NCBI GenBank assembly: GCA_019321725.1
Contig: CM033121.1
Coordinates: 992,001 to 1,056,000, forward strand
Direction: 5' to 3'
DNA from: Paulownia fortunei
Lineage: Eukaryota; Streptophyta; Magnoliopsida; Lamiales; Paulowniaceae
Length of the DNA: 64,000 nt
Every line of letters starts with the position of its first letter. Positions within the stretch are counted from its first letter, which is position 1. The position numbers and the translations under genes are program-made. Positions 1-13,900 of the stretch are shown piece after piece. The notes under the pieces were generated by a model, which was not told where the DNA came from, did no database searches, and saw only the letters and a list, made by a program, of their open reading frames with translations.

Positions 1-250
1 TTCTCATCTCATCCCTCAATCTTCATTCCAACCTCCAAAACATTCTGCAGGACACTTTTTACTTTTTATTTTTTTAAAAAAAAAAATTGTTTTGCCTTTT
101 AACTCAAATAACAGCACTATAATATAAGACAAAACCACTTGCTCGGTCAACCTACCTCACAGAATCTGGTGTACCCTCAGCTCAATCTTCAAATGGGTTG
201 AGCTCCTGAGAACAAGAGGAGCTAAGAGAGGAGCAAAGCTATCTCACAAT
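1..250. other. 3' flank and 3' UTR of the DUF789 gene
   Basis: No separate gene is visible. The stretch lies just after the stop codon of the minus-strand DUF789 gene and probably holds its 3' UTR. It contains a T/A homopolymer block near 60-90. Confidence 0.5.
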
Positions 251-3200
251 TTACCTACGGCAGAAGAAAGAGAAATCCGGGTGATTGACCCGGAGGAAGT
301 TTAGCCAGTCGTCAGCGGATTGCAACAGAGAGTTTGCTAACTGCCGCTGACGCGCATTCGGAGTCCACAATGATGCTTTATATTTGTATGAAGCAAGGCC
401 AAATGCTGGCAGTGAAATCTGTGGAACACCGTCACTCTCAGATGGATATGTTGGAGGATGCATGACTTCACATCCTGCACCAGTGTAAATGAGAAAGTTA
501 GATGCAGGAAATAAGATGAGTGGCACTTATTCAACTTCAAGATAAACATGTTAGGCAATAAACTTCTTCAGGAACAATAACAATGTGTCTCAAAAACAAG
601 AGACCGAAGACAAAGTTCATATATTATGACAACCAGTAATACTAACATTGAGGCTCTATGCATGTGTGCACGCACGTGTTAACAGGTAAAAACACACCCA
701 AACAGTTTTAGCTACCTATCATGGGAGTATGAAGAGAATGAAAGGTTAAAAAGCAAGCATCCAAATCTTTAAGCGTTGGTCCTGTTGGTATTCTGTAAAT
801 GGGGTACCTACAAGATAATTGTTTTAACATAAGTTCAGCAATAAAAATGGATCAGCAACTCAGGACGAAATGGACGCAAGTTAAACAAAATGATACCAGG
901 CCACAGATATCCAACTGGATGGAAGTAGATCACAACTTCTGAGCGTTTTTAGTTCTGGGAAGTGATGAGCAAGATCAGATATCTGAGAAAATTAAGCATA
1001 ATATAGTGTAAGAAACAGAAAAGAATAACCCTTTCTCAATTGAACCTTCACAAAAGAAAGTTTAAGAGAAATATAATAAAGCATTCAGGATGAAAGAGAA
1101 AAGTGACCTTGTCTGCCAAAGGTTCCCTACAATATGGTTGGTCCCGTGCAAGATACTCAAACAACAAGCAACCTTGTGAACTTCCAGATTCACCTTCATC
1201 ACTAGAAAAGCCTTCTTGAAATGCCATATGCTGCTCTCTCAACAACAACTGATCTACTCTAAGAGAACTCTCACTTGTTTGACGATAATTAAGTTGCTCC
1301 CTTGAATAATTCAAGCCACCTCTATCTTGTTCACTATCGCTGCTTCCATCACTACTAGAATCCCTAAAGTATTCACCATCACTTTCTTCACCAAGTCGCC
1401 TACACATAATGGCAGTAATAAGACTTGGAAAAAGAGCATGATTAATCAATCAGTCCCTATCAGTAAACGCTGTAACTAAAACAAATAGTGAGGGCTACAA
1501 ATACAACTGACAAGTACAAGATTGTGACATTAAGCACAACTACCATGGGTAGAATATAGAGCTCATATATAAAATATTTGCAGAAAAGGTTAAGCACCAC
1601 AACCTGGCAGAAAGTTTGCTCTCATCTAAGTATGGCATGTGCCATTAAGCACCATAATCCAGCAACAAAATTGTGGCATTAAGCACAAATGCCAATGGCC
1701 ACTTGTTTCACAATTTTCAGCACACAGGCAAGGAGCGTGTTAGTGCAAATTAGAAGCCAATAACCAATTACTTACAATTTGAAGCGATTCCAAGCATAAT
1801 AAGGTTGGCTCAGCTTTCACGCAATGTAGATATAATATGGGGCTAACAACTATATGGGCAGAAGGCACCTTATTCACACAAATAAAAGCTAGATAGAAAG
1901 ATTACAACATAAGTATAATACTCATACCCCACTTGCTACAACCTTAATAACAGGACATCAAATTCAATAACCATTTCTCAACAAATATATGGCAAGTGAA
2001 ACACAAAGTCTGAAAGAATGTAAGTGCAAAAGACAGATACCTTGACTTTGCCGTACTCTTTGATAGGTCAGCATACAATTGAATGCCTGACAAATAGGGC
2101 ACGTAATACTGAACCACGCTGTCACTGTCATTCAATATCAAAGGCACTCCGGCACCATAGGCACTCCATTCCTTGAATGACGCCCATAAATCACTAAGCA
2201 CAAAGAATGGCTGAAACTCAACATTGCATCTTCTCCAATCCCTCACTGTCATCTGCGACATTTAAAGATGCATTTCAAAAAATCCATTTCAACAAGAAAA
2301 AGAGGAACAGATTATTTATAAAACTAACTTATTTTAAGGATTTTCAACTGACTGATAGCAATATAATTAACACAAACAGACTGATCGGTATGCTTGAAAT
2401 CACAATTTTTTATGCAGAGTATTATGACAGGCATTTTAACAAGCGCTTTTGTCTTGCTCAAGCAGGAAATTGAGCAGCCTCAGCTCACTCATAAATTGAA
2501 TGCTAAATAGTCTCAGAAATCGTTTTGTCATCAAATACTGATCCACTAAAAATAGAAACCACTATTTATTATTTCATAAATTAAACCATAAGATTCACTA
2601 TTTAACCAAGATTTTCAGCCCACTACATTGCTCCAGCACCACAAAAGTTACTAAAATTACTATGAGCTAAACCCACAGATTTGAAAACTTCCAATCATTT
2701 CTGACATAAAACTGAAATCTTTCATCTTCTAAATAAATTAACCACCAAATTTTGTACTTAATGTGGGAAAAGCCACTTCAACCAGAGACAACCAAAACAG
2801 TAAAACTCATTCCAATATAAAATTCATACCATTTTATTAACACAACTAAAGCAGTACGTTATCCTCTCTCAGTTAAAAGACAGTGGCTTCAATATAACTT
2901 TTTTAAAAACTAAGTTATACAAAATGCAACAGAATTCATAACCCGCTAAATAATGAAATAGTCAATAACTGCACAAATCTTGAGATGGGTTTACTTCAGT
3001 AAATTAATCACTAGTTCTATATAGACTTCAATCAATTCATAATCCCAAGATACAAAAAAAAAAATAAAATAAAATAAGGATAACCTTAAAGAAGTACTGC
3101 GCTTGCACCGAAGGCGTGACTGATTCCAAAAACCTTTCCAGATTGCACAAAGGCCAGAGTTCTGACACCGGCTGTGAAGCTGGAGCTGCCGGCTTAGACT

Positions 3201-3354
3201 TTTCCTGCGGCAGCTCATCACGCCGGCTCCGCCTCGAGGTGACATCACTTTGAGCCCTCTGCAAAAAATCTTGACTCCGGCGAGCCCTCGCGGCGCTGTA
3301 AAACTGATCGTCGCCGTTTCTACTCCTAATGGACTGCACTCCTGCCCCCAACAT
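251..3354 (-). CDS. DUF789 family protein
   Basis: Plant-specific protein of unknown biochemical function with one DUF789 domain. I join six exons: 3354-3085, 2252-2041, 1399-1108, 982-897, 807-716 and 474-251. All junctions are GT-AG and phases agree, giving 391 residues, a usual length for the family. The start is the ATG of MLGAGVQS, which matches how family members begin; an ATG three codons upstream is in frame. Landmarks are [17 protein letters not shown] in exon 1, the [20 protein letters not shown] block in exon 2, an acidic Ser/Asp-rich linker at the start of exon 3 ([12 protein letters not shown]), the [20 protein letters not shown] core across exons 4 and 5, and a C-terminus ending [10 protein letters not shown]. 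No signal peptide or membrane segment is seen. Function in the cell is not known. The family assignment rests on recognised motifs and is firm; the exact exon edges are inferred. Confidence 0.88.
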
Positions 3355-3800
3355 ATTATCCAACCAAAGCTAACAAACCAAAAACCTAATCTACCGATAT
3401 AACTGCTGTACTTGTATATCAACAGGCCCTAAACCCTCTATATAAAAGACCTTCTCCCTGCAAAATCTTTCTATCTACTTATCCAGAAATATGTCTATCT
3501 CAATATGGCTGATTAATATATGCAGCCGTTGATATTGAATTTGATGGAAATCCTGACACTATGGAATCCAATCGTCGGCTTGTAGTAGACGAATCAGTGA
3601 AGAGCAATATTAACTCGGATCAAAATATAAATGGCAAGTTGTGCAGAGAGAGATTGTGTGTATGTAAATGTGAATGTTGTACACAGAGAGAGAGAGAGAG
3701 GATGTATGTATATGTGTATGTATAGGGAGTAGAGAGAGTGCGTGTTGAGGAGAAGTGGAGGAAGTGAATGGGGTAGAAGAGGAGGAGAGAACAAAACTTT
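3355..3800 (-). promoter_or_regulatory. 5' UTR and promoter region of the DUF789 gene
   Basis: The region upstream of the DUF789 start holds a GA tract (3684-3700), then alternating GTAT-rich DNA and a second short GA run near 3730. On the gene strand these read as CT-rich and TACA-rich tracts, common in plant leaders and core promoters. No defined binding site can be claimed. Confidence 0.35.
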
Positions 3801-5932
3801 TAAATTAAATTAAATGGCTAATTTGTCAGTAATATTAATTAATTTATGAAATGAGAGGAGGAAAATGTTGTTGAATTTGGTGGTTGGTGTGAAAGGACTC
3901 ATTTGCCACTTAGATATTTTTAGCATTTAATAAATTACACTTCTTTGTCCTAGGAATATTTTATTTTATTTTTTCAATCATGGTAAAAAGAACTTACATT
4001 GAGTGAATAAGTGAAACCTTAATCTAACAAAATATTGGTAAATAAAATTTTTAAGGGTTTAATCTTATGCAAACTTTGAATTGAGAGCTATTTTATCTAT
4101 GGATTTATTGGCAAAAATATAATTTTTTTATATGATGGCGATAATAAGTGTATTATTGTAATAAAATCTTCAAATTAGTTCATTGTCGTTGCATTGCTCA
4201 AGATTATTGTAATAATCAATCCACAAAATTCAGAACACAAACACAGAAGAGCTAAAAATTTTTTATTATAAATCCCTTTTGAATAAAAAAATTTAGGGAA
4301 TTTAAAGTATAGTTTTATTATTTATGATTTAGGTTTTTGTCGCCCTACCATTGATGACCATAGTGCAGCCGACCAAAGGGATCATCAAAACATTATTAGT
4401 AGCATCCATTACTGGCTAAGCACTAACGTGATTGGTTCAAAGGTTGCTCAAATTAATGATGTCAGGTGAGGAATCAGGTGGGGCGACACGTGTATGGCTA
4501 GATATTAAAAGCAGGTCATTTTCTTATCTAATTACCCATAAACCCTTCGGGAGTCCATCACTAGCCTCTTCTCTAATTAAGATCAATGATAGAGTGACAG
4601 CACTAAATTTGGTTTACATATGATAATCACCTAGAATTTGTTGGTGAAAGTATGTTTTGTCAAGTTAAAATAGTGGAAATGTGTTGAATTGAGTTCAAAA
4701 ATTATAATATATATATATATATATTTAATAATAATATTGTTAGCTATATATATTTTTTTTTTATTTTTTTTTCTTTCTTTTTTCTTGACTCAATAGGTAG
4801 AATATTTACCCTTCTCTTTTGAGCTCAAACCACTGATCCAACACTCCCTTTTGAGAATGAAGCCAAAAGTTTTAGTGCCAAAAAAAATAAAATAAAGAAC
4901 AATAGGCCATAACATTTTCATCTCCTTATGATTTAAAATTGCCTTTTTCCAGATGGAATTATTTTGTGAATTTAAGTCCAATACTGAGGGGGCCCTACCT
5001 TTGGTGTGACAGTTTTGAATTATGGGTGGAGGCTGCTACTTGACTATGGAGGTAGTTGAATGGTTGGCCTGGAAAAAAGATGAAGAATAATGAAAATAGT
5101 GGCTTTGGGTTTTGGGTGCAACAGCACCAGCACAAGGTACAAACCAACTTTAATCAAAGTGGACGCTAGCATATCCACAAGGATGATTCTACATGGACTA
5201 AAGCTATTGGAAAGTGACTTTTTTCATTTTTTTCATTTTTTATTTTTTCTGTTTTTGAGGGTGATACTTTGGTTGTAATTGCTCCACACTTTGTTGTCTG
5301 GCTTGCTTTGCTTGGTTGGTACGACGAATTCTTGCTAATCAATAAGCTTTTCCTTTTTTTATTATTTTTATTTTTGGTTGGGGGTGGGTTGGGGGTGATG
5401 TTCTATTATTATATTGGTGTAAATAGAGGGAACAATATAAAGTAAGAGCTGAAGGAATTTTATAGAGGAAAGATATAATCCCAGTAGAAAAATTTTGAGC
5501 ACTAAATTTGGGAGAAACCCAGACAGCCAAAACTGAAGGGTGGATTGCACTTGCTCTCCCAATTTTTCGAAGTTTGAAAATAACTCTCAACTTTATTAAA
5601 ATATGGTTTAATATTATTTGATTCAGTTTTCCAACAGAATATTATATTGGAGATGCTGAAATACATTTTGGGTATTGCACTTTGTTCTAATATAAAATCT
5701 TTTATTCACGGTCGAATGAAGGGGAATATTAAAGGAACAATTTTGTCCTGTGCATTCACTTGCTAATAGATGAAAATTTAGATTAATTTGAGTTATCTTA
5801 TAACTACTATATTTATGATTGTATTTTTCTTGATTTATGTGCGTGAGATAATTAAAAATTATTTTATGGTTATCCTCAAATTTATTATTATGAATGTAAC
5901 TTATGTATATTTGTTTTAGGGAAAATAATCCA

Positions 5933-5934
<2 letters not shown>

Positions 5935-5973
<39 letters not shown>
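5935..5973. repeat. (AT)n microsatellite
   Basis: Nearly 20 uninterrupted AT units inside the gene desert. A second, shorter AT run lies near 6007-6022. Confidence 0.9.
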
Positions 5974-5974
<1 letters not shown>

Positions 5975-8130
5975 CCATATACTTCACTAAATAAGTAAGC
6001 ATAAATTATATATATATATATAAGAATAATGATTTAAGGAATAACCACAAAAATAATTTTTAATTATCTTAGGAACATAAACTTAGAAAAAACATAATCA
6101 TAAATTAGTTTGTAACTATAAGATAGCTTTAATTGAATAAAATATCAATTTATTGATAACTAAATAGCATACAAAAATATTATTGCTGAAATATTCTACC
6201 TTATTCCACCAAAATAAGAATTTAGGGGTGAAGTGCAAATTTTAAATTATTTTAAACAGATAAATACACATTTGTTAAAAAATGAAGAATAAATTACAAA
6301 ATACTCAAAGTATTTGGTCGCAAAATAAAAGTAAGAAGTATTTAATCCATTTTAAGAAACTTGGAGAATTATTCACACATTTCAAAATATTAGAAAAAAG
6401 TGCAATTGCAACCGAAAAAAGAAGCTCAACCGAACCGCAAAAATAGGAGCAAAGGAACCTAAACCCTATTCTGATCAAAATTTTATAGGGCTCACTTAAA
6501 CATGTCCCCCTCGCTTAGGGAAATCTTTTTAGTTATTTATTATTATTTGGAGATTAATTTTAATCATGTTTTATTATGCTTTGGACAATTTATTTTTTTG
6601 ATTTGATTGAAAGTTTTTCGGCATGAGGATGTCATAATCTTAAATGTAGATATCCCAATATTGTACAAAAAAATGTCCACCTCGTGTAGATTAAATTATT
6701 TCGGGGACCATAATGCCTGAAAAATGAAAATGATCTTCCTTTTTGTTTTGTTTTACTTTGTAATTTCGGTTGTATTCACTATGTTTGTCTGCCATAAAAT
6801 TTGTCAGAAAATGACTGAGGATTATTAGGTGGTAAGTTGTTTGATTTTTTTTTTATTTTGTGTATTGTCATTAATACAATATTTTTTTCTTGGAAATATG
6901 TGTCTAATGCCATTTTATTATTGTTCTTCTATAAAACAAATTCAGGATCGATTATCTAAAATTGAGAATAGAGTATTTTTTTCAGTAAATTTACGTGGCA
7001 AAGTTATTTTTGGATCACAGCACATACTACATATATAATATTAATTCCATATTTGTGAAACACTTTATTAAAAAAATTCTTATTTTGAATGATAAGTACA
7101 ATAATGGGTAATATCAATAGAGTTTAAGAGGTGCTTATTGTCAAAAACTTGTTTCCTCAACAACATAGCATGCGGCTTTAGCTCCTTTCCTTCCCCTGCC
7201 ATATAGCTAAGTAAGCCTCTCTTCAAATATTTGTACGTGAAGAAATGGTATGAAGTGATACAGACTTACATTAATTCTCAATTTTCTTCTTTACAAATGA
7301 TCATCTATCCCTATTTAAATTTTTCATTTTCTCAAATAGACAGTGAGTGGAGATCAAAAATATCCAATAGTTGGGAGAGGCTTCCTATCATATTTCTTTA
7401 AATATTTATAAATATGTATTTCTTAAAAACTTATCTATTTATATTTCTAGATTTCTCATTTATATTCTCAAACTTCTAGACATATCTAGGTAATTCTACA
7501 TATATTTAGAATTCTTTTGAATACTATGGAACATTCCACAATAGTCTCCATTTGTGTGGAGAGTTTTAGAATAGTCTAAAAAATTTTAAAATCTTTTATA
7601 AGTTTTTAGATCTTCAAAAAATTTGGATTTTTCCTCATTTTTCTTCAAATCTGTCCTCAAAATATGAGAAACATACTTTATTTGAACTTGAAAGCTTCAG
7701 AAAAAAATATGATCGAATAGGCAATGACGGAGCCCGTTACACAGTGTTAATATAAAAATGCACTCTACCTCTATATAACCATATTTAAGCTTAAAAAAAA
7801 AAAAATCTTGGGTATATATAACCCAGGAAGAATTAAGTCTTTAAAAAAATTGAGCCCACAACACACACAAAAAATATAGGGTGTGCAACAATAACAATCT
7901 CCCCATCAGTCCAGAGTGAACTTCTTCAGTTTTGGATTTTCAATTTTTTGAAAAATTTGTCTCACAATTCACTTAGGATCATTAAAAGACTTTATATGTT
8001 ATTCAAAGTTATAAACTAGAAACGAAGGATTTCAAATTCACGTTAAAATTGTTGGATCCAAATACAACTCACAATTTTTCAGTAATTCATGATTGTAAAT
8101 CGAGAAACAAAGACCTCTGTTTAGACAGAA

Positions 8131-8170
8131 ACTATCATAATACTTTCTTAACTATCATAATACTTTCTTT
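8131..8170. repeat. 20-bp direct tandem duplication
   Basis: The unit beginning ACTATCATAATACTTTCTT occurs twice back to back (8131-8150 and 8151-8170); only the last base differs. It is a local slippage duplication with no evident function. Confidence 0.85.
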
Positions 8171-10919
8171 CCCAAGTCTATTGGGCATTGACAGCGTGAA
8201 AGTTGAATTAGGAATAATTGATGATAAGGTGGAAATAAAAATTCGGAAGTCAAGCATAGAAAACAAAAAAAGAGGTCTTTTAATAAATGTGATCAAACAC
8301 CTTGAGTTGATCACCGCCATATATATGGACCATTGGCCATAGTCTTCAAAGATTTTCAAATCTCCATTAGCAATGGGGTTATTATAGCCACACATTGGTT
8401 TCCATTCTTTTGTTTTATATGGAGTAGAAAGAATAGGTCAAATCTATGAATTAATGAAAAATAAACAAGGTTATGTTTGGTTACAGGGGTTTGAATAAAC
8501 GTGGTTGCACTTCTTTGGTAGTCTATATGCTGTTAGTGAGCTGACAAATTAAAGGCATGGTAATGGGAATGATTCAAATTAAATTCACAATAAATTTATT
8601 TTATTTTGAAAATCTAATTAAATGAATTTTGAATTGGATAATAATTTTTAATTTTTTAAATCCGATCGGATTCGAAGCGAATAATGAATTTTAATGAACT
8701 CATCTCGAACGCATTCTTTATTGCTTTTAAATATAAAATATATTTTATAATTAGTAATTAGTACTTTAGTCATCTCTTTATCTCTCTCCTTTTGTCTTTT
8801 TTTTTTTGCGCTTTTCTGTTTTTATTTTAAATTTTATAAAGATATCTGATTATTTTTATTTGGATGTTCATATGAGTAAATACATTTTATGAAATCTTTC
8901 ATTGTTTGGTTAAATTTCACATATTTTTTTATTAAATAAAATTAAAATTATCTTATACACAAGAAATTCACGAAATTATTTTGTGTCCGTTGCAAAGTTT
9001 ATGTGAATTGTTTGCTCTCTTATACGTGAGTTTTTCTTAGTTTGCAACATAAATGAATATAAGATCAAAAGGACAAAAAAATTATTCTTAATGTGTCAAT
9101 AGATTCATATGGTTGGACTTGTCAAATTTTGAATTCGGAAAGAGGCTAGATGGGTTCGAGGTGGAATGAAACGGATTTCAAGTTTGATCATACATATAAG
9201 TAAAATTTTTGTTAGACAAAATTCATGTATGTAATAAATAAATTTACAATTGTTATGTAAGTGATTTATATTTTAAAATATACAAATCCCTCAACATAAT
9301 TAAATTTGCACGCCACGTTTTTTTGATAATGTGATGTGTCCCATAGATGAACAATTGATTACTACTTTGAAAAAGGTATTACCCCAAATTGGGAAAAGTG
9401 GGATCAAATTGACCATCACTTGCACCAAGGGACAGTGGAAAAACCACTTGGATGTGCATGGAATATGGATGATGCATGCCATTTTGGCTATATCCATTTT
9501 GCAAAATGCACTTTGTCCATGCAATTTTCTTTTGTGGAGATAGGCATAGATTGTTACATAACATATGAGGACAAGAAAATTTTCATATGAAACATTCGAT
9601 ATAAATAAATATTTTTTATTACAGTATGACATCCGAATTGACAATATCTTGAACTTTATTGTTGACATATTACTTGCAAGCACAAATACGGTAACTTCAC
9701 TGCATGAAAGGCAGTCACTTGATTGGATAAATTCCTTCAATCCATTTTTATTTTTATTTTTACCATTTTTCACTAATTTTCGTGTCCAAAGGGTTATACT
9801 TTCATTTATCCTGTTCAACATTTTGTCTGAACATATCAAATTTGCACCTGGATCAGGATGGTCTCGTAATGTCAAGTAGTTAAAAAATTGTCATTTCTTG
9901 GACATCTTTCTAGTTGAAAAGATATTTATTGTATTTAATAATAAGTTTATGATATATTAATATAATAAATAATATATTTGATCATTCTTTTCTTTTAAAA
10001 AACCAAAAAATTGAGCTTCAAAGCGTCAACGTTTGAAAGAATCTGTCATCAGTATACCATTCTGAATCAATAGAAAATGCAAAAAGCAAACAAAGTCAAA
10101 TATCCCATGTCCTGTGATAGAAACCCCTACTTAACAGTAGACAGCTTGCAATATAGCCCACAAGATTCATGGACCATTCCTCTTTTCATCCAGTTTGCAA
10201 ATTTCCTCAAGTTGATGAAATCATTACAATTTAGGACACCTGTGCCATTTAAAATCTTTGCATATTTGGCAGAAAATCCTTTCTCCTTGCAATTATTATG
10301 CAAGTGTAAAATTATACTCCTGTCCTAAATTAATGGTTCTCTAAGTATGGTTAATCAATTAATGTAATTGTTTTTAATATAATAATAAATAATCTAGTTA
10401 TTTTTTTAAAAAAGTAATTAAATGATATAAATTAGTATGATAGTATTGAAATTTAAAATTTAGTAATGCTAAAATTGTTAGAGAATCGTTATGATAATTA
10501 ATCAAAAAAATAAATAATTTGACTTCATATTGTAGTAAAGGAAGTCTGGGACACATGAATTATTAATTTATCCAAAGTACAAAATTAATACTAACTTCCA
10601 TTTTCAACTCCAGTACTATCATTCAAACATGAAAAAAAGGAGAAAAAAGAAAGGTCAAATGAGATTGGTCAATTCATGCAACTATATTAAAATGACCCAT
10701 TTTGCAACTCTGTAATAACTATAGTAGTCTAAGATTTTAGGCAGATACTGACAGCCAACCTTCCCTTTGTCAGAAGTCTGAATTCATCTTCACCAATTCA
10801 AGCCCTCTTCTCACATGAAATTAAAATCCCTGCTAACAGCTAACTCCATAACTCCCCCCAATCCCCACATGAAATATATATAGTTTTTCTTCATAGTTGA
10901 ACTTGTCCAAGATTTACAG

Positions 10920-13900
10920 ATGAACAAAGATAATATGTACACTTTCTTGATATCTTTAGACCTTTGTATATTCTGTGTCATCCTCTTATCTAAAAGCTCT
11001 TCTGGTGCTCATTATCAATATGAAGCATGCGTGCCGAAGAATTGCGGCAGGGGCCCAAACATAAGCTTCCCATTCTATATTCCAGGCCAGCAAGAATCCT
11101 ATTGTGGCTACCCTGAATTTGTGCTCAATTGTGGCAAAGATGGCTTTCCAGTTCTTCAGTTGCCTGAAAATGAGTATGTTGTTGAAGATATTTTCTATCA
11201 AAACCGATCTTTACATGTGTATAATGGTGCTGTGTTAAGATCAGATGGCAGTAGTTGTCTTCCAAGAATCAGAAACACAACACTTCCTGCAGCCCAGTTC
11301 GATTATGTTAATTTCACAGGCCTCCATTTGTTTTCCAGCTGCAAAAAACCGTTGCCTGAGGACCTGTTAAGGTACAATATTAGTTGTGACAGTTCCGAGG
11401 ATGGAAACAATTGGGCTCTGGCATTGTATGATAAAGATGAAAACCTGAGGAATGCAATGGATAATTGTGAAGGAAATGTTGTTGCACCGGTGGAAGGGTA
11501 TGGAGATGAGGGAAATAATGGAAGGGTAAATCTTGCAGAGGTATTAAGAAGGGGCTTCGTGCTGAATTGGACAGCCAGTGATTGCAGTACATGTGAAAAT
11601 AGTGGTGGCCGTTGCGGCTTCAATGCAACTAATTACCATTTTAGGTGCTTCTGCCCTGACAGGCCTCATTCTAGGAGTTGCAAACCTGGTAACTTGTTCT
11701 CACTTCTCTTAGATAAATGCTCTTTACCTTCATTCTTGAGTTCTGAAACTTGGTCATGTTGATTGCTATGTACTTAGTAGACCTTTGATCGCAAGCTCAA
11801 CTGGGCTTAACTGGGGGATTGCATACTCCAAGATGTGACCTCCCTAATATAATCTCTTTGATAAATCATATTATAGTTGATGATTCTATATCTTGGTTTA
11901 AAAAATAATAAATTTGATGATGCACATAGTCCTAAACTTGTTCTTGAAATTTGGCTTGAGCTTAATAAACTAATCTGCCAGAAAGACCAAGCCATTAAGT
12001 ACAAAATGCCATCCATATTTTTTATTTGTGCCTTGGTTGTTCAGATATGCTAGGTTACCAGCATTTAACACGGCATAAAAATTATTCCTTCTATTGTAGA
12101 CATAATATCCTCTCATTCTCATTGCATCAAGAATCTGACAGTATTCAGCTGGAGAGTTTATCAGATGGTCCGAAATTTAGAACTTCGACTAATTAAAAAG
12201 AAAAAAACCAAGAATGCCCAAAGTTAAGTAGCTGTAAGAATACTTCTAAATATGTTGACCTGCGTAATAACTTGCATTTCTTACCTTCAGTATTTTATCA
12301 AGAATTAGTTTTGTGCATTCCTATAATGCCATTAGATACGCTTTCTTATGAATTTATCCCTGTAAAATGTCAATACGAGGCTAAAATATGAAACTTACTA
12401 GTCTAATAGGAACCAGGAACAATGAAAATAAGGGGTGAGTCATCCTTTCTGGAGCTTGATTTTCCACTGTATCTTTTACTTATCTTACCCTCTGTAACTG
12501 TAACCATTCCTTGCATGATGATTGATTAATGTACTGAAGACTTTAACTTGGATTAGTCTGAAATTCATTGTTCTGCAGCAAAAACAGCTAGAGGCTTCCT
12601 CTAGCTCAACAACATAATTAATCCTTTCTACCCTGATTAGGCTAATTTATGCTGAAGGGTTTTCATAAGGTTTCAGGGGTAGAGTTGGGGGAGATCTTGC
12701 CAAATCAATAACTGTAAAATTGTGTATGTTATTTATTCTGGGACTGTTGACTTTAAGCTAGGTAAATGTAGTCTTCTGCATGCTCTTTCTTGGACGCTAC
12801 GAGATCTTCCAAATTTTGAACTGGTTAAGTCTTTCTTTCCTGTAAAACATGGTGGGGCATTGGATTGTCATGTTTTATTCGAGCATCCTAGAAAAACTTT
12901 CAAACCCCTGGAATTCAAGTATAATTTAATCAGAGTTGTGCTTAGAAAATGACTTTCATTTCTTTTACCTAAATTGCATATTTAACTCATGAGTGTATCA
13001 GTAGGTGACACTGAAGTATGTTCTTAACTTCTTTTGATAACTATCGGCAAACTTGTCCTGATTGTTTGTCTCCAAGCCCAACGATAGTCCAAAATATAGT
13101 TTCCTAGTCCACATCTTAGTTAAGTATGTTGAAAATTAGCAACTGTAGAAAATGAAATGCAAAATAGTTTGATCCTGTTATATGAATTGCAAAGTGATCT
13201 TTCTGAAAAGGCAATCCCTAACATGTGGATGCCATATTAATAATTCTTGACTAACAGGCCGCAACTTAAAGAACATGACAGATTTGAATAATCATTGACG
13301 AAGACTTAAATTACGATATTATATGCTCAAGCTCATTTACATTCCCTGGACATTTCTTCTGATTCTTCAACCATGTTCCCCATGGTAACTTTGCCAAACC
13401 TGCCTCAAAAAAAGGCCGCCTTCTGTTTTGGAATCAGTAGTGTGCTATTTCACATCCTCTTGGTTCATTCAGCAGATGAGAGATATGAAGCCTGTCAGCC
13501 TACAAACTGTGGAACCAATCCTCCCATAACCATAAGGTACCCTTTCCATTTCATGGATGAAAAAACAAAATTCTGCGGCTACCCTGGTTTCCATGTCACT
13601 TGCAAAGAAAACAAGACTATTTATAACACATCTCGCGGCGAGTACATCATCAAGAACATCTCTTATGAGAACCAATCTTTCAGGTTAGTTAATTCCGGGG
13701 TCTTGGAGTCAAAATGCATCCCCCATCTGAATTATTTCGCTTTAGACCGATCTCCCTTCCTCTTTGATCAAAACTTTGTTGATCTCAAACTCTTGTATTC
13801 TTGCAACAAGTCTTTCCCTCAAACTAATTACACGAAGCATCCAATCACTTGTGCTTCCAACCAATCCCATCAGTCCTATGCTGTTTTAGACCCTGAAAAG

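Larger units (their letters stand above)
3801..10919. other. Long AT-rich intergenic region
   Basis: About 7.1 kb without a credible gene. It is AT-rich, with poly-A/T runs, dinucleotide tracts and short open frames of biased composition that match no family I know. The longest open frame (9300-9875, minus) has no recognisable domain and no conserved splice partners. No LTRs, terminal inverted repeats or transposase fragments were found by eye. The last 100 bases probably form the promoter of the receptor kinase locus; a TATATATA-like run lies near 10875. Confidence 0.5.

Noticed and set aside
9300..9879. Overlapping open frames on both strands (191 aa minus, 104 aa and 70 aa plus)
   Set aside because: No recognised domain, no splice partners, strongly AT-shaped composition, and open on both strands at once, which is expected by chance in this DNA.
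12722..12952. 76-aa open frame between ectodomain exons A and B
   Set aside because: No GUB_WAK, WAK_assoc or kinase feature and no fitting donor or acceptor; treated as intron or spacer.
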